This document shows positions 51,441-62,300 of a stretch of 64,000 nucleotides of DNA, piece after piece. The translations under genes and the position numbers were made by a program. The DNA is from an uncultured Paludibaculum sp. (GTDB lineage: Bacteria; Acidobacteriota; Terriglobia; Bryobacterales; Bryobacteraceae). The stretch lies in the NCBI RefSeq assembly GCF_963665245.1, contig NZ_OY762267.1, forward strand, positions 1,674,001 to 1,738,000, in the 5' to 3' direction. The notes below the pieces were generated by a model. That model saw only the letters and a list, made by a program, of their open reading frames with translations. It was not told where the DNA came from and ran no database searches. Position 1 is the stretch's first letter, and each line of letters begins with the position of its first letter.

Positions 51441-53873
51441 TCAGCGCCGGACCGGCACGACCACGTACGGCGTCTCCACCTCGAAGTCCGGGTAGTTGCG
51501 TCCGTTGCCCCGGTTGTCGACCGCCTCGATGAAGAACATCAGATCCCAGCGCGGGACGATGAACGCGGCCGGGATACTCGCGGTGTATGCGCCAGATTTC
51601 GGATCAAGCGTCATGGGCAGCGTGTTGTAGTCCTCATACTGAGTCAGGTGCCGGTAACGCAGCCGGACCGCCTTCACTCCGGCCGTGTCTTTCACGGTCG
51701 CCGCGATGCGCAGCGGTTCGCCCGGTGTCGCCAAGGTAACAGGCTGAATCGTCACCAACGGCGGCTGCTGGTCGTTCGAAGGCGTCGACACAGGCAGCGG
51801 CTTGGACTGCTCCGTCGCGGCGGGACGCTGTGCCTGGAGATCGGCGAAGTCCTGCTCCAGTTTGCCCAGTTCTTCTTTCCAGTGACGTGGGAAGCCCACC
51901 GCATGGACTCCAAAGGCGAGGTTGTCGCTATAGACGTCTCCGGCCGCTTTCACGATGGACCGCCAGGCATCCACGGCCTGCCGTTCCCGCTGGACAGCGT
52001 CGTCGAAGGCGGTGGGGTTCCGGGTCTCGAGATACAGGTTGTAGCTGACCGCGGCCAGCAACCGGTGGGCGTGGTAGCGCGCCAGTCCCGCCAGGATCCG
52101 CAGGTCGGTGACTGAGGTGACAAGTTCCCTGCCCGGCTGAGGTCCGGCGGCCTTCTCGGCCTGGCTGGCCTCAGACTCAATCAACCCGGCGATGCGCATG
52201 AACCAGGCGCTGGTCTCCTGTGGACGGCGGCGTGTCGCGGATGTGCCATCGAGCAGACGCCGTGCCTCCTCGCGCGGACTGAGGAACTGCTCGATATCGG
52301 AGCCCTGGAGATCGGCGTACTTCGGCAGGCTCTCCTCACGCATCATCTCGGCCCAACCTCGTGTGGTGGGGAAATACTGGTAGCGATAGGCGGCAGCAAC
52401 GATGCGCGGCAGGACCTGGCTGGCGAGGTGCAGCCCGAGCATGACGTGTGGACCTGCGGCAGCGCCAAAGCGGGTGTCGTACTCGCGCTGCCAGAACGAG
52501 GCGGGTGTGGCCGGGTTGTAGCTGGCGCGGCCCCAGACCCGGTAGAAATCCCAGTAGCGTTCGAACTCATAGTCGTAGAACCGGTAGGCAGGGTTGAGAA
52601 TCTCACCAGGCTTCTCGTCGTGCGGCGAACCGAGCATATGGGTCGCCAGCGCCTCGTTTACCTCGATGCTGCTGCCTCCATAGATCCGCGTCGAGTCCAC
52701 AAACCGGCGCACGTACTCGGGATCGGCCCAGAGCAACAGCCGGCTGGTGCCTCCGTTCCACAACCGCCAGACCATCTGGTAGCGCTGTGGATGGTTGAGA
52801 AGATCCGCGTAGCCGTGCCGCCTGTTCTTCTGGTCCTGCGTGTTGACGTGCGTGGGATGGAACGGCAGGCCCATCTGCTCCATCCAGTATTTCGTGGTGA
52901 CGCGGGCCTTCAGTCCCTGATCCAGCGCGTCGAGGATCACGGCATCGGGCAGCCCCTTGGCCCGCAGGTCGACCCGCAAATCGGGCCGGACCTGATGGAT
53001 GAATCCGAAGACGTCATGCCAGAAGGCCTGCATCTCCGATGGCTTCAACCCGGACTCGTCGTGCATCCGGAACTGGATGCCGTCAACGTCCGGGAACGTG
53101 GCCAGGAGGCGCCGCAGCGCGGCTTTCGTATACGGCGCGAGATTGTCCGCGTCCAACCCCGAGACCAGACCGGGCACTGATTTCCCAGCATTCTCAGAAG
53201 CTCCGGGAATCCCTCCGCCCTGGACTCCGCCGCGGTAGATGTGATCCCAGATCCCGACCGTGATGCGGATCCCGCGCTCGTGCGCGAGCTTCATCATGGC
53301 CCGGAAGGACTCGGTATTGCGGGCCTGCTGCTGTGCCGTGATCCCGTTCAACCGGACCGCGTCGAATCCGGGTGTATCGAAGAAGAACGGGTAGAGCGGG
53401 GCCATGAAGCCGCCATTTTCGTAGCCGAAGATGACGACGAAGGAATTGATCCGGCTGGCGGCCAGCAGATCGAAGTACCGTTCCCAGTGGCGCGCGTCGT
53501 GCAGTCTCTGCTCGAACAAGGCACGCTGCATGGTGTACATGGAGACGGCGCGTTCGGCGATGGCGGGCTGCTCCGAAAGACTCTCGACGAAGCGCAGCCT
53601 GTCGCCTGTGGCGCCAGCCGCCCGGATGCGGTCGGCTGTGTCCAGCGCGGCGTACATGAGCCCGGTGGAATCCGCACCGCACAGGGAGATGACCGTCTTG
53701 CCGTTCCGCGAGCTCCTGGCCACGGAGAAGGATTCGGCAGGTGCTGGCACGGCCTGCGGGCAGGTGCGACCGATGGCGGAAGTGACGGACACATCCGGCG
53801 GCAGCAGCTGTTTCAGCCGTTCGAGTCCGTAGTCGGCGGGGGTCAGAAGGAGTGCCAGCGCGAGGGGAAACAT
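51441..53873 (-). CDS. Large secreted putative glycosidase of unassigned family
   Basis: An 810-residue protein with a short signal peptide (MFPLALALLLTPADYG). The N-terminal 130 residues look like the GH20/GH67-type domain 2 (SFSVARSSRNGKTVISLCGADSTGLMYAALDTADRIR). A TIM barrel follows (RINSFVVIFGYENGG, RGIRITVGIWDHIYRGG, DGIQFRMHDESGLKPSE, RVDLRAKGLPDAVI), with acidic residues that could be catalytic (HDESG). The C-terminal part has an Ig-like segment ending in VETPYVVVPVRR. I do not recognise a specific GH family. It is convergent with the FG-GAP gene and followed by the 53962 receptor gene. Confidence 0.7.
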   Translation of the reverse strand: MFPLALALLLTPADYGLERLKQLLPPDVSVTSAIGRTCPQAVPAPAESFSVARSSRNGKTVISLCGADSTGLMYAALDTADRIRAAGATGDRLRFVESLSEQPAIAERAVSMYTMQRALFEQRLHDARHWERYFDLLAASRINSFVVIFGYENGGFMAPLYPFFFDTPGFDAVRLNGITAQQQARNTESFRAMMKLAHERGIRITVGIWDHIYRGGVQGGGIPGASENAGKSVPGLVSGLDADNLAPYTKAALRRLLATFPDVDGIQFRMHDESGLKPSEMQAFWHDVFGFIHQVRPDLRVDLRAKGLPDAVILDALDQGLKARVTTKYWMEQMGLPFHPTHVNTQDQKNRRHGYADLLNHPQRYQMVWRLWNGGTSRLLLWADPEYVRRFVDSTRIYGGSSIEVNEALATHMLGSPHDEKPGEILNPAYRFYDYEFERYWDFYRVWGRASYNPATPASFWQREYDTRFGAAAGPHVMLGLHLASQVLPRIVAAAYRYQYFPTTRGWAEMMREESLPKYADLQGSDIEQFLSPREEARRLLDGTSATRRRPQETSAWFMRIAGLIESEASQAEKAAGPQPGRELVTSVTDLRILAGLARYHAHRLLAAVSYNLYLETRNPTAFDDAVQRERQAVDAWRSIVKAAGDVYSDNLAFGVHAVGFPRHWKEELGKLEQDFADLQAQRPAATEQSKPLPVSTPSNDQQPPLVTIQPVTLATPGEPLRIAATVKDTAGVKAVRLRYRHLTQYEDYNTLPMTLDPKSGAYTASIPAAFIVPRWDLMFFIEAVDNRGNGRNYPDFEVETPYVVVPVRR

Positions 53874-53913
53874 CGCGTTGATCGTACTAGAATGAGCCGC
53901 CGAAGACTAGAAA

Positions 53914-53937
53914 GGGGGCGGCCCGGTTGGCCCCCCC
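53914..53937 (-). terminator. Hairpin terminator before the receptor/glycosidase junction
   Basis: A stem of GGGGG-C-GGCC and GGCC-CCCCC around loop CGGTT, with a one-base bulge, followed on the minus strand by TTTCT. It lies 24 bases past the stop of the receptor gene at 53962. Confidence 0.5.
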
Positions 53938-53961
53938 CTGTTCCCTACCTGAGTTCCACGG

Positions 53962-56900
53962 CTACCACATGAGCTTCATGCGGATCTGGATCTGCCGGGG
54001 TAGGAAGTTCTGCGTTGACACCGTGGCCGGAGTGATCGTCCCGAACAAGGGATTGGTCGGATCCGTCACAAACTGGTCGCGTCCGAAGAAGTTGTGGTTG
54101 AGGAGGTTGAACGCCTCGAACCCGAACTGCGCGCGCAGGCGTTCCGTGATGTTGGTCATCTTGGTCACCGACGCATCGGCCGAGAAGGCGTGATGGCGGC
54201 GGATCTGACCAGACCTGGACGGCGTGTAGCGCGGAGCATAGCTCGCGGTCTGCAGCCAGGCATAGTTGCTCATGTCGGTGCCGCAACCCCGCGCCAAGCT
54301 GAACGAAGCCGGAGCGATGCTGCCGTCGTTGAACTGGCGCAGCACGCAGGGATTCCACGCGCGAGGCTGGTAGGCCTTCCAATCCGTGCTGCCGTCCCAA
54401 CCGCCGCCGGGCGTCCGCGGATCCTTCAACTGGATGACGTTGCCGGGCAAATCGGCCGGTTCGCCGGACTGGTTGGTGTAGAAGGTGGTCGCCTGCCAGC
54501 CGGAGATCAGCTTTTTGGTGAACCCGTTGGCGCCGGAACCCCACTTCTTGCCCTGGCCGAAGGGCAGTTCGTAGATGGTGGTGAACTTGAACACATGCGG
54601 GCGGTCATTGAGGTAGATGCCCTGCTGATAGACGTCCCTATAGGGGTCATTGAAGCCCCACTTCTCCACTTCCTTCGAGAAGTTATAGTTAGTCATCAGG
54701 CTGAGGCCGCCGCGCAGGCGCAGGTTGTAAGTGAGCTGCACGGAGTTGTACCAGATGTTCGAATCGTTGCGGCCCATCTGGGTGAGGTCTCCGTTGAACT
54801 GCGGGAAGGGCCGGTTCAGCTGGAAGCGCGAGATCGTGTCGTTCAGGTAGAACGGTGTGCCTTTGAAGGCGGCGATGCCCTTAAAGGGATTGGTCACGTT
54901 CGCATCGCAATAGCCTGGGCTGCCGCCTTCCTGGATGTTGCACTGCTTGCGAAAATCCAGGCTGGGGATGTTGTACAGCTTCTGCATGTTGAGGTTCTGG
55001 CTGCGGCTTCCGACGTAGGTGATTTCGAAGTTGGAGTTCCTCGAAGTCTGATACTGGAATCCGAACGAGAACGACCACACGCGCGGCGTCTGGAAGCCGG
55101 AGTCGAACCAGTTGTTGTTCTTGCCGGCGAAGGTCAAGGATCCGGCCGAGGAACCGGTCGGCGCGATGATGCCATCCGGGTAAGGGTTGGCCAGTACATT
55201 GGTGTATGGGATGCGGCCCGGCTGCTGCAAGGCGGGCGAGTCGCCTGCCGTCACCATGTAGTTGGTGTTGAAGAAGCCGGCGCTCTGGAAGTAGTCGTTG
55301 GTGGGGTTGGAGTAGTACAAGCCCACGCCGCCGCGCATCACCAGCCGCGGATTCATCTCGTAGGCGAACCCGATGCGAGGCTGCCAGTTCTTCTTGTTCA
55401 GATTGGCAGGGGTGCTCGGGATGCCACCCACGCCAGCGAACGTGAAGCTGCCGGACAGGTTGGCGAGTTGCGGATACTGCGCGAGGCTGGCAGGCGACAA
55501 CTGACCCGCGATGGAGCTCTTCGCCTTCGGGTCGAACGGTCCGTTCATCCGGTTCCATTTCTCGTGGGCCGGCTGATTGAAATCGATACGCACGCCGAGG
55601 TTCAGGGTGAGGGTGCGCGTAATCTTCCAGTCATCCTGGAAGTACGGCGCCGCGTAAATCTGCTTCCACCAGGGGAACAACGGATAGTTCGAATTGCCTT
55701 CGGGGATGCCCAACAGGAACGTCGCGTACGGATCACCGCTGGTGGAGTCGGCTTGGTTCCAGCTCTTCTGGGTGTAGCCGGAATAGGCATTGAACTGCAG
55801 GATGTCGCCGGTGTTCTGCTGCAGGTAGTTGATCTGGCGGATGTCCAGGCCCGCCTTCATCGTGTGCTTGCCGGAGATCTTGGTGGCGTTGAACGACAAC
55901 TGGTAGGTATTGGTGAAGTTGTTGCTCTGGCCGCGACCTAATGGGTTGTAGATGTTCGTCGTGCCGCTGTTGCCGTTGTAGAAGTTCCAGCGGCCGAAAT
56001 AGATCGGTGACGGCAGTTGAGAGATGAGAGAGGCAGGCAGACCGAACTTCGAAACGTCGAAGCCTTCATTCGCACGGCCGAAGCCTTTCTCGATGAAGCG
56101 GTTGTAGGAGGCACGCGCGTTCAGTACGAAGGTAGGAGTGATGGTGCCCACCCAGTCGGCCACGTAGGCATCGTTGATGCGCTGGAACGGTTGTTGTCCA
56201 TCCGTGCCCGGAGCGTTATCGATACCATTTGAGGCACGATCCTCCGTGCGGTCGTTCGACGCATGGCGGAAGAACGCGCGGTGCTTGTCGCCGAAGTTCC
56301 AGTCGAACTTGAGGATCAGGTTGTAGAACTTGTCGACGTCGAAGTAGCCGGGATAGTAGGTATTGAGCGTGCCGTAGCGGTTGCCGGCCGCCGTTGGCTG
56401 ATTCGGCAGCGGCATGTAAGCCGTCACCGCCTTGGCGATCGGGCTCATCATGCTGGCCGGAATCTGGTTGTTGGCGAAAGGCTTGCGGACCGGGTTGCCG
56501 CTGGCATCCAGCGTCGCGTCGTAAGGGTTGTACAACGTGATCGCCTGCCCGCTGGCGTTGGTCAACTTCGAAAAGTCGCCATTGCGCATATCGGTTGTAG
56601 GCCAGGAGACGAACAGAGGGTTGGGCGTGCCTTCGCGGTAATTCTCGAAGGTGCCCATGTAGAACAGCTTCACCCGGCCGTCCTTCGGCAGCAACTTGGG
56701 TATGTAGACCGGACCCTCCACCTGGAATCCGTATTGATCCAGGTAGTGGTTGGGCCGGGGCGCGCCGCCGGACGGGTTGGTGGCCGACGCGGGAATGGCG
56801 TTGTTTTGGAACGTATTCGCGTCGAGCTGAGTGCGGCGCATGTACTCCCAGCCGGTGGCGTGGAAAGTATTGGTGCCGCTCTTCAGCACCACATTCATGA

Positions 56901-57615
56901 TGCCGCCGCCCGTACGGCCGTATTCGGCGTTGTACAGGTTCATCTGCATCGTGAACTCCTGAACAGCATCGACGACCGGAACGTACGCGATGTTGTTGCT
57001 GCCCATCTGGCCGCCGTTGGACGCCCCGTCCATCATGAACTCGGTGGACGAATCACGGCTGCCGTTCACTGACCACTGCGCGATCGCGCCGTTGTCGAAC
57101 GGACGCTGCCAGATGGCCGCGCCGCGGAAGGTCACTCCAGGCATCATTGTGCCCAGCATGAACGGATTGCGGGCGTTCAGCGGCATCTCCGCCACCTGCT
57201 GCGTTGTGACCACTCCCGAGCGGGAAGCGGTCTGGGTTTCCAGGGTAAGCGCGTCGGCGGAGACTTCCACCGACTCGGTCACCGCGCCGACTTCGAGGTT
57301 GAAGTCCACCGCCAGGACCCTCGCCACCTGTAGTGTCACGTCGTCCTTGACGGACTGCTTGAATCCGGAAGCCGTGACGGTCACCTTGTAGACACCGGGA
57401 CGAAGGAAGGGCACGGTATAGCTGCCCGATGTGTCTGTGGTGGCGGTGCTGGTTTCGTTGGTAGCCGTATTCACGGCCTGGATTTTGGCGCTCGGCACGG
57501 CGCCACCACTCGCGTCGAAGACATGGCCCGAGATGGTGGCGCGGAATTCCTGCGCTGGCGCGCACAATGCGGCCAGACACAAGAGTGCGATCGCTATCGC
57601 GACTCTTCGTTTCAT
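53962..57615 (-). CDS. Oar-like TonB-dependent receptor
   Basis: A 1217-residue outer-membrane receptor with signal peptide (RRVAIAIALLCLAALCAPAQ), an N-terminal carboxypeptidase-regulatory domain (ATISGHVFDASGGAVPSAKIQAVN), a plug (RSGVVTTQQVAEMPLNARNPFMLGTMMPGVTFRG) and a barrel ending in QIQIRMKLMW. The plug and barrel are highly similar to 59396-63004 along their entire lengths, so the two arose by duplication. It lacks an obvious SusD partner. The leader carries the hairpin/CAGGGGGTC element. It is divergent from the FG-GAP gene, 75 bases between starts. Confidence 0.93.
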   Translation of the reverse strand: MKRRVAIAIALLCLAALCAPAQEFRATISGHVFDASGGAVPSAKIQAVNTATNETSTATTDTSGSYTVPFLRPGVYKVTVTASGFKQSVKDDVTLQVARVLAVDFNLEVGAVTESVEVSADALTLETQTASRSGVVTTQQVAEMPLNARNPFMLGTMMPGVTFRGAAIWQRPFDNGAIAQWSVNGSRDSSTEFMMDGASNGGQMGSNNIAYVPVVDAVQEFTMQMNLYNAEYGRTGGGIMNVVLKSGTNTFHATGWEYMRRTQLDANTFQNNAIPASATNPSGGAPRPNHYLDQYGFQVEGPVYIPKLLPKDGRVKLFYMGTFENYREGTPNPLFVSWPTTDMRNGDFSKLTNASGQAITLYNPYDATLDASGNPVRKPFANNQIPASMMSPIAKAVTAYMPLPNQPTAAGNRYGTLNTYYPGYFDVDKFYNLILKFDWNFGDKHRAFFRHASNDRTEDRASNGIDNAPGTDGQQPFQRINDAYVADWVGTITPTFVLNARASYNRFIEKGFGRANEGFDVSKFGLPASLISQLPSPIYFGRWNFYNGNSGTTNIYNPLGRGQSNNFTNTYQLSFNATKISGKHTMKAGLDIRQINYLQQNTGDILQFNAYSGYTQKSWNQADSTSGDPYATFLLGIPEGNSNYPLFPWWKQIYAAPYFQDDWKITRTLTLNLGVRIDFNQPAHEKWNRMNGPFDPKAKSSIAGQLSPASLAQYPQLANLSGSFTFAGVGGIPSTPANLNKKNWQPRIGFAYEMNPRLVMRGGVGLYYSNPTNDYFQSAGFFNTNYMVTAGDSPALQQPGRIPYTNVLANPYPDGIIAPTGSSAGSLTFAGKNNNWFDSGFQTPRVWSFSFGFQYQTSRNSNFEITYVGSRSQNLNMQKLYNIPSLDFRKQCNIQEGGSPGYCDANVTNPFKGIAAFKGTPFYLNDTISRFQLNRPFPQFNGDLTQMGRNDSNIWYNSVQLTYNLRLRGGLSLMTNYNFSKEVEKWGFNDPYRDVYQQGIYLNDRPHVFKFTTIYELPFGQGKKWGSGANGFTKKLISGWQATTFYTNQSGEPADLPGNVIQLKDPRTPGGGWDGSTDWKAYQPRAWNPCVLRQFNDGSIAPASFSLARGCGTDMSNYAWLQTASYAPRYTPSRSGQIRRHHAFSADASVTKMTNITERLRAQFGFEAFNLLNHNFFGRDQFVTDPTNPLFGTITPATVSTQNFLPRQIQIRMKLMW

Positions 57616-57618
57616 TCA

Positions 57619-57680
57619 GACCCCCTGCAATTTGCCATCGGACACGTCGGCGGACAGGGCCGACGATCGCGGCGATAATA
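57619..57680 (-). promoter_or_regulatory. Receptor leader: extended -10, loop-conserved hairpin and Shine-Dalgarno block
   Basis: On the minus strand TGATATTAT (TG plus TATTAT at 57675-57680) is an extended -10 element. Beginning 15 bases downstream is a 7-base stem (57659-57665 with 57645-57651) around the loop CCTGTCC, then CAGGGGGTC (57619-57627) 5 bases before the ATG. The loop CCTG can pair with CAGG of the ribosome binding site. The same set occurs at 63009-63076. Confidence 0.5.
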
Positions 57681-57690
57681 TCACAAGACC

Positions 57691-59298
57691 ATGAGGATTT
57701 GGAGCATTGCTGCAATCGCTTGCCTGGCGCTGGGCGCCCAGCCGCATGCCCCGTTCTCCGCCTTGTCCCCGGAACTGCCGTTTTTTCTCAAGAATGCGGC
57801 GACGCCCGAAAAACATCAGATCGAAAGCGTGCCAGGTGGGGTCGCCCTGCTCGACTACGACGGTGATGGAAAACTCGACATATACCTCGTGAACGGGGCA
57901 CCCCAACCTTCGCTGAGAAAATCAACACCACAGTGGTTCAACCGCCTCTTCCGGAACCTGGGTAACCTCAAGTTCGAGGACGTAACAGCCAAGGCTGGAC
58001 TCTCCGGCGAGGGTTATGGCATGGGCGCGGCGGCCGGCGACTTCGACAACGACGGCCATACCGATCTGCTGGTCACGAGCGTCGGCTTCAGCCGGCTTTA
58101 CCGCAACCGCGGCGATGGCACCTTCGAGGACATCACAGCCAAGGCAGGCATCCCGGCCACAGGCTGGCCGATCTCAGCCGGTTGGTTCGACTACGACAAC
58201 GACGGTTTCCTCGACCTGTTCATCGTGAATTATTGCCGCTGGGATCCGGCGACCGAGCCCTTCTGCGGCGACGCCAAAGCCGGCTTCCGCACCTACTGCC
58301 ACCCCAAGAGCTACAAGGGCCTGCCGAATACGCTGCTGCACAACAACGGCAACGGGACTTTCACTGACGTCTCCAGCGATTCCGGCACAGGCACCAGGCT
58401 CGGCAAGGGCATGGCGGTCGCCTTCGCCGATTACAACGGTGATGGCCGTCTCGACATTGCCGTGTTGAACGACACGACCCCAAACTTGCTATACCGCAAC
58501 GACGGCGGCGGTCGGTTCACCGAGGTCGGCATGGCCTCGGGTGTGGCCATCATGGACGACGGCAAGGTGGTCTCGTCGATGGGTGCCGATTTTCGCGACA
58601 TCGATAACGACGGTCGTCCCGACCTCTTCCTCACCGCCCTCGCCAACGAGTCCTTCCCATTGTTTCGGAACCTGGGCAGCGGCTTGTTCCAGGACGTGAC
58701 CTACCGCAGCCGCATCGGTGCGGCCACCCTGGCATTCAGCGGGTGGAGCACGGGGATTTACGACTTCAATAACGATGGCTGGAAGGACATCTTCGTGGCC
58801 GCCGGCGACGTTCAGGACAACACGGAATTGTTTTCTGACCGCTCGTCCAAACAGCAGAATCTGCTCCTGGTGAACAGGGGCAATATGACCTTCGATCCTG
58901 TCGCTTTCGGTCCCGCCGCCCAGCATCGCGGCGCGGCTTTTGGAGACCTGGACGGCGACGGACGTGTGGATGCGGTGGTCTCACAGCTCAACGGGTCGCC
59001 CTCAGTCCTACGGAACATAATGGATCCAGCGAATCATTGGATCGCTTTCCAACTCACCGGCAAGAGCAGCAATCGGGACGCGATCGGAGCGGTGGTGAAG
59101 GTCGTGGCGGACGGTCGTATCCAGTACAACCACGTCACGACGGCAGTGGGCTATCTCAGTTCCAGCGAGAAGACGGTGCGGTTCGGGTTGGGCAAATCCA
59201 CCAGGGTTGAGACGGTGGAGATCACGTGGCCGGGGGGAATCAGGCAATCACTGCCCAATCTGGATTCGGGCCGCATTCACCTCATAAAACAACCCTGA
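57691..59298 (+). CDS. Secreted FG-GAP/ASPIC-UnbV (CRTAC1-like) protein
   Basis: A 535-residue protein with a signal peptide (MRIWSIAAIACLALGAQP). Asp-rich FG-GAP/VCBS repeats (LLDYDGDGKLDIYLVNG, AGDFDNDGHTDLLVTSV, FDYDNDGFLDLFIVNY, FADYNGDGRLDIAVLN, DIDNDGRPDLFLTAL) form a propeller, and the C-terminal ASPIC/UnbV segment reads TVEITWPGGIRQSLPNLDSGRIHLIKQ. It lies between two near-identical receptors and is divergent from the left one, its promoter overlapping their leader. The partner is unknown; possible surface binding of substrates for the receptors is inference. Confidence 0.92.
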   Translation: MRIWSIAAIACLALGAQPHAPFSALSPELPFFLKNAATPEKHQIESVPGGVALLDYDGDGKLDIYLVNGAPQPSLRKSTPQWFNRLFRNLGNLKFEDVTAKAGLSGEGYGMGAAAGDFDNDGHTDLLVTSVGFSRLYRNRGDGTFEDITAKAGIPATGWPISAGWFDYDNDGFLDLFIVNYCRWDPATEPFCGDAKAGFRTYCHPKSYKGLPNTLLHNNGNGTFTDVSSDSGTGTRLGKGMAVAFADYNGDGRLDIAVLNDTTPNLLYRNDGGGRFTEVGMASGVAIMDDGKVVSSMGADFRDIDNDGRPDLFLTALANESFPLFRNLGSGLFQDVTYRSRIGAATLAFSGWSTGIYDFNNDGWKDIFVAAGDVQDNTELFSDRSSKQQNLLLVNRGNMTFDPVAFGPAAQHRGAAFGDLDGDGRVDAVVSQLNGSPSVLRNIMDPANHWIAFQLTGKSSNRDAIGAVVKVVADGRIQYNHVTTAVGYLSSSEKTVRFGLGKSTRVETVEITWPGGIRQSLPNLDSGRIHLIKQP

Positions 59299-59304
59299 GA
59301 CGGG

Positions 59305-59332
59305 GAACGGCGACGCTTTCGCGCCGCCGTTC
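59305..59332. terminator. Strong bidirectional hairpin between FG-GAP and receptor genes
   Basis: GAACGGCGACGC at 59305-59316 pairs with GCGCCGCCGTTC at 59321-59332 (one A/C mismatch in 12), with loop TTTC (GAAA on the minus strand, a GNRA tetraloop). It begins 6 bases after the stop at 59298 and faces the receptor stop at 59396. Confidence 0.55.
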
Positions 59333-59395
59333 AGTCTGGTAGTTGCAGGGGGTCTGCCTCAACCAGAAGCTCCTAATCCCGTATTGCGCCGCGCT

Positions 59396-62300
59396 CTACC
59401 AGAAGGCTTTGATACCCAACTGGATCTGGCGCGGGAAGCTGTTTTGGTTGGTAGCCGTGGACGGGAACATCGTGCCGAAGTTGGCATCGTTCGGGTCAGT
59501 GGTGAAGGTCGTGCGGCCGAAGTAGTTATGGTTGAAGAGGTTAAACGCCTCGGCGCGGAACTGGACTCTAAATCGCTCTGTGATGTTGGTCATCTTGCTG
59601 ATGGAGGCGTCCAGGGTGAAAGCGTGGTGCTTACGGACCTGGCCGGAGCGATAGGGCGCATACCGGGCCGGTGCGAAGTTCGCCACCTGCAGCCAGGCAT
59701 AGTTGCTGTGGTCGGTGCCGCATCCCAGGTTCAGCGAGTAGGGCTGGGGCGCGATGGTCCCGTTGTCCTGCTGGCGCAGTACGCAAGGATTCCAGCCGCG
59801 AACCTTGTTCGCCTTCCAGTCGACGTTGCCATCCCAGCCACCGCCAGGGGTGCGCGGATCCTTGAGTTGGATCACATTCTCTCGCAGCTCGGCCGGCTCG
59901 CCGCTCGCATTGTTGTAGAAGGTGGTCGCCTGCCACCCGGAGATGAGCTTCTTCACGAAGCCGGTAGTGCCGGCTCCGAAGTGCTTGCCCTGTCCGAAAG
60001 GCAACTCGTAGACCGCCGTGAACTTGAACCAGTGCGGGCGGTCATTGAGGTACAAGCCCTGCTGCATCTGGTCGGCGAACGGATCGGTGTAACCCCAGCG
60101 CTCCACCATCTTGCTGAAGGTATAGTTTGTGTTGATGATCAGGTCGCGTCCCACGCGCTGGTTGTAGGTAACCTGCAGGGAGTTGTACCAGATGTTCGAG
60201 TCGTTGCGACCCTGTTGCAGCAGTGTACCGTCGAACTGCGGGAAGGGCCGTGCCAGATTGTAGCGGCTGATCGTGTTCGCCGTGTAGTAGTTGGTCCCCA
60301 GGAAGGGCGCCAGCCCCTTGAAGGGGTTCGGCAGTTGCTCGTTGCAGTAGATGGGGCTGCCGCCCTCCATCAGGTTGCAGGTCTTGCGGAAGGCGAGCGA
60401 AGGAATGTTGTAGTCCTTTTCGCCGTTCGCACCGATTGTCCGGCTGCCCACGTAGGTGAGTTCGAGAGTAGCGGTCTGGCTCACCTGCTGCTGGAATCCG
60501 AACGAGAACTGATGCACCTTGGGCGTCGTGAACGTCGGATCGAACCAGTTGTTGTTCCGTCCGACAAACGTGAGCGCCCCGAGAGAGGAGCCCGATGGCC
60601 GCGTAATGCCGCTGGGATAGGGATTGCTCAGCACGTTCGGGATGGGCGTACGGCCGCCGTCATTGGAATTGACCAGCGGCGTAAAGGCCGAGAAGCCCGC
60701 GTTCTGCAGGTAGTTGTTGTTCGGGTTGAGAAAGTATAGACCGTAGCCGCCACGCATCACCAGTCTGTCGTTGAGTTGGTAGGCCGCACCGATGCGGGGC
60801 TGCCAGTTGGTCCAGACATTCTTTGACGCGATGGTGGGCTGCCCGCCGACTCCGGCAAAGCTGAAGCCGCCCGACAGATTGGCCAAGCTGGGATACTGCG
60901 CCAGCGTCTCCGCCGGGAACATCGAACGCAGCGGGCTGGCGACCTTTGAGTCGAACCCGCGGTTCATTCGGTTCCATTTCTCGTCCGGAGCCTGGTTGAA
61001 GTCCCAGCGCAGGCCCAGGTTCAGGGTGAGGCGGCGCGAAATCTTCCAGTCGTCCTGAACGTACGGTGAGACGTACCATTGGCGATTGAACGGATAGAGC
61101 GGGTAGTTGAGAGACGAGCGATCAGTCGTGCCGTTCGTATTGGGGAGACCCAGCAGGAAACTGGCGTACGAGTCGCCGGAGACAGCGTCACCCTGATTCC
61201 ACACTTGCTGAGTCCAGTCGCGGCGCGAATCTACTTTGAAGATGTCTCCGCTGTTCTGCTGGATGTAGTGGATGCGTCGGATGTCGATGCCCGCCTTCAG
61301 CGTGTGGCTGCCTGCAATCTTGGTCACGTTGACCGCCAGGTTGTAGTTGTTGGTGATGTTGATGCCCTGCCCCCGGCCCAGCGCGGAATAGCCATCCATC
61401 TGCCAGCGTCCGAAGTAGTATGGACCGGGCAACTGGCTCACCAGCGACGAGGGCACGCCCAGTTTCGTGATATCGAAGGCGGAATTCGCCTGTCCGCGTC
61501 CGGTTTCGATGAACCGGCTGTAAGACCCTCTTACATTCAGGATGAGCGTCGGGGTGAGCGTGCTCACCCAGTCGGCCACGTAGGCATCGTTGATGCGCTG
61601 GAACGGCTGTTGTCCATCGGTGCCGGGCACATTGTCCAGTCCGTTGACGGCCCGGTCTTCCGTACGGTCGTTGGAAGCGTGCCGGAAGAACGCCCGGTTT
61701 TTGTCGCCGAAATTGAAGTCGAACTTAAGGATCAGGTTGTAGAACTTGTCGTGGTTCACGTAGTTCGGCAACAGGTGGTTGTTGGTCGAATAGGCGAAAC
61801 CCGCTCTTGTCGCCGTGTTGGGCAGCGGCATGTAGCCGGTAACGGCCTTGGCCACCGGGTTGATGCGGTCCGCTGGAATGATGTTGCCCGCAAAAGGCGT
61901 ACGGATTGGGTTGCTGTTGGCGTCCAGCGTGTAGTTCAGCGGATCGTAGATCGTAATCGGGTTGCCCGCCGCATTCTTCAGCTTGGAGAAGTCGCCGTTG
62001 CGCATTTCCTGCTCCGGATAGGAGTTTGTGAGAGGATTGGGCGTGTTCTCCCTGTAGTTCTCAAAGCTGCCCAGGTAAAAGAGCTTGGTCTTCGACTGCT
62101 TGGTGAGTAGCTTGGGGATGTAGACAGGGCCTTCCAGTTGGAAACCGTACTGGTCCAGCAGGTGGTCGGCGCGCTTTGCGCCAACGGCGTTCCCCTGGAA
62201 TGTATTGGCGTCCAGCCATTTCCGGCGCAGGAACTCCCACCCCGTCGCATGGAAGTCGTTGCCGCCCGACTTGAGGACGACGTTAAACACCCCGCCGCCC

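Noticed and set aside
54094..55941. 615-codon plus-strand open frame
   Set aside because: It is wholly antisense to the receptor gene at 53962-57615, lacks a signal or any recognised domain, and such long shadow frames are expected in GC-rich DNA.
36714..59353. CAGGGGGTC on the plus strand at 36714-36722 and 59347-59355 as receptor ribosome binding sites
   Set aside because: Neither is followed by a start codon of a plausible gene; they match the motif by chance or as remnants.
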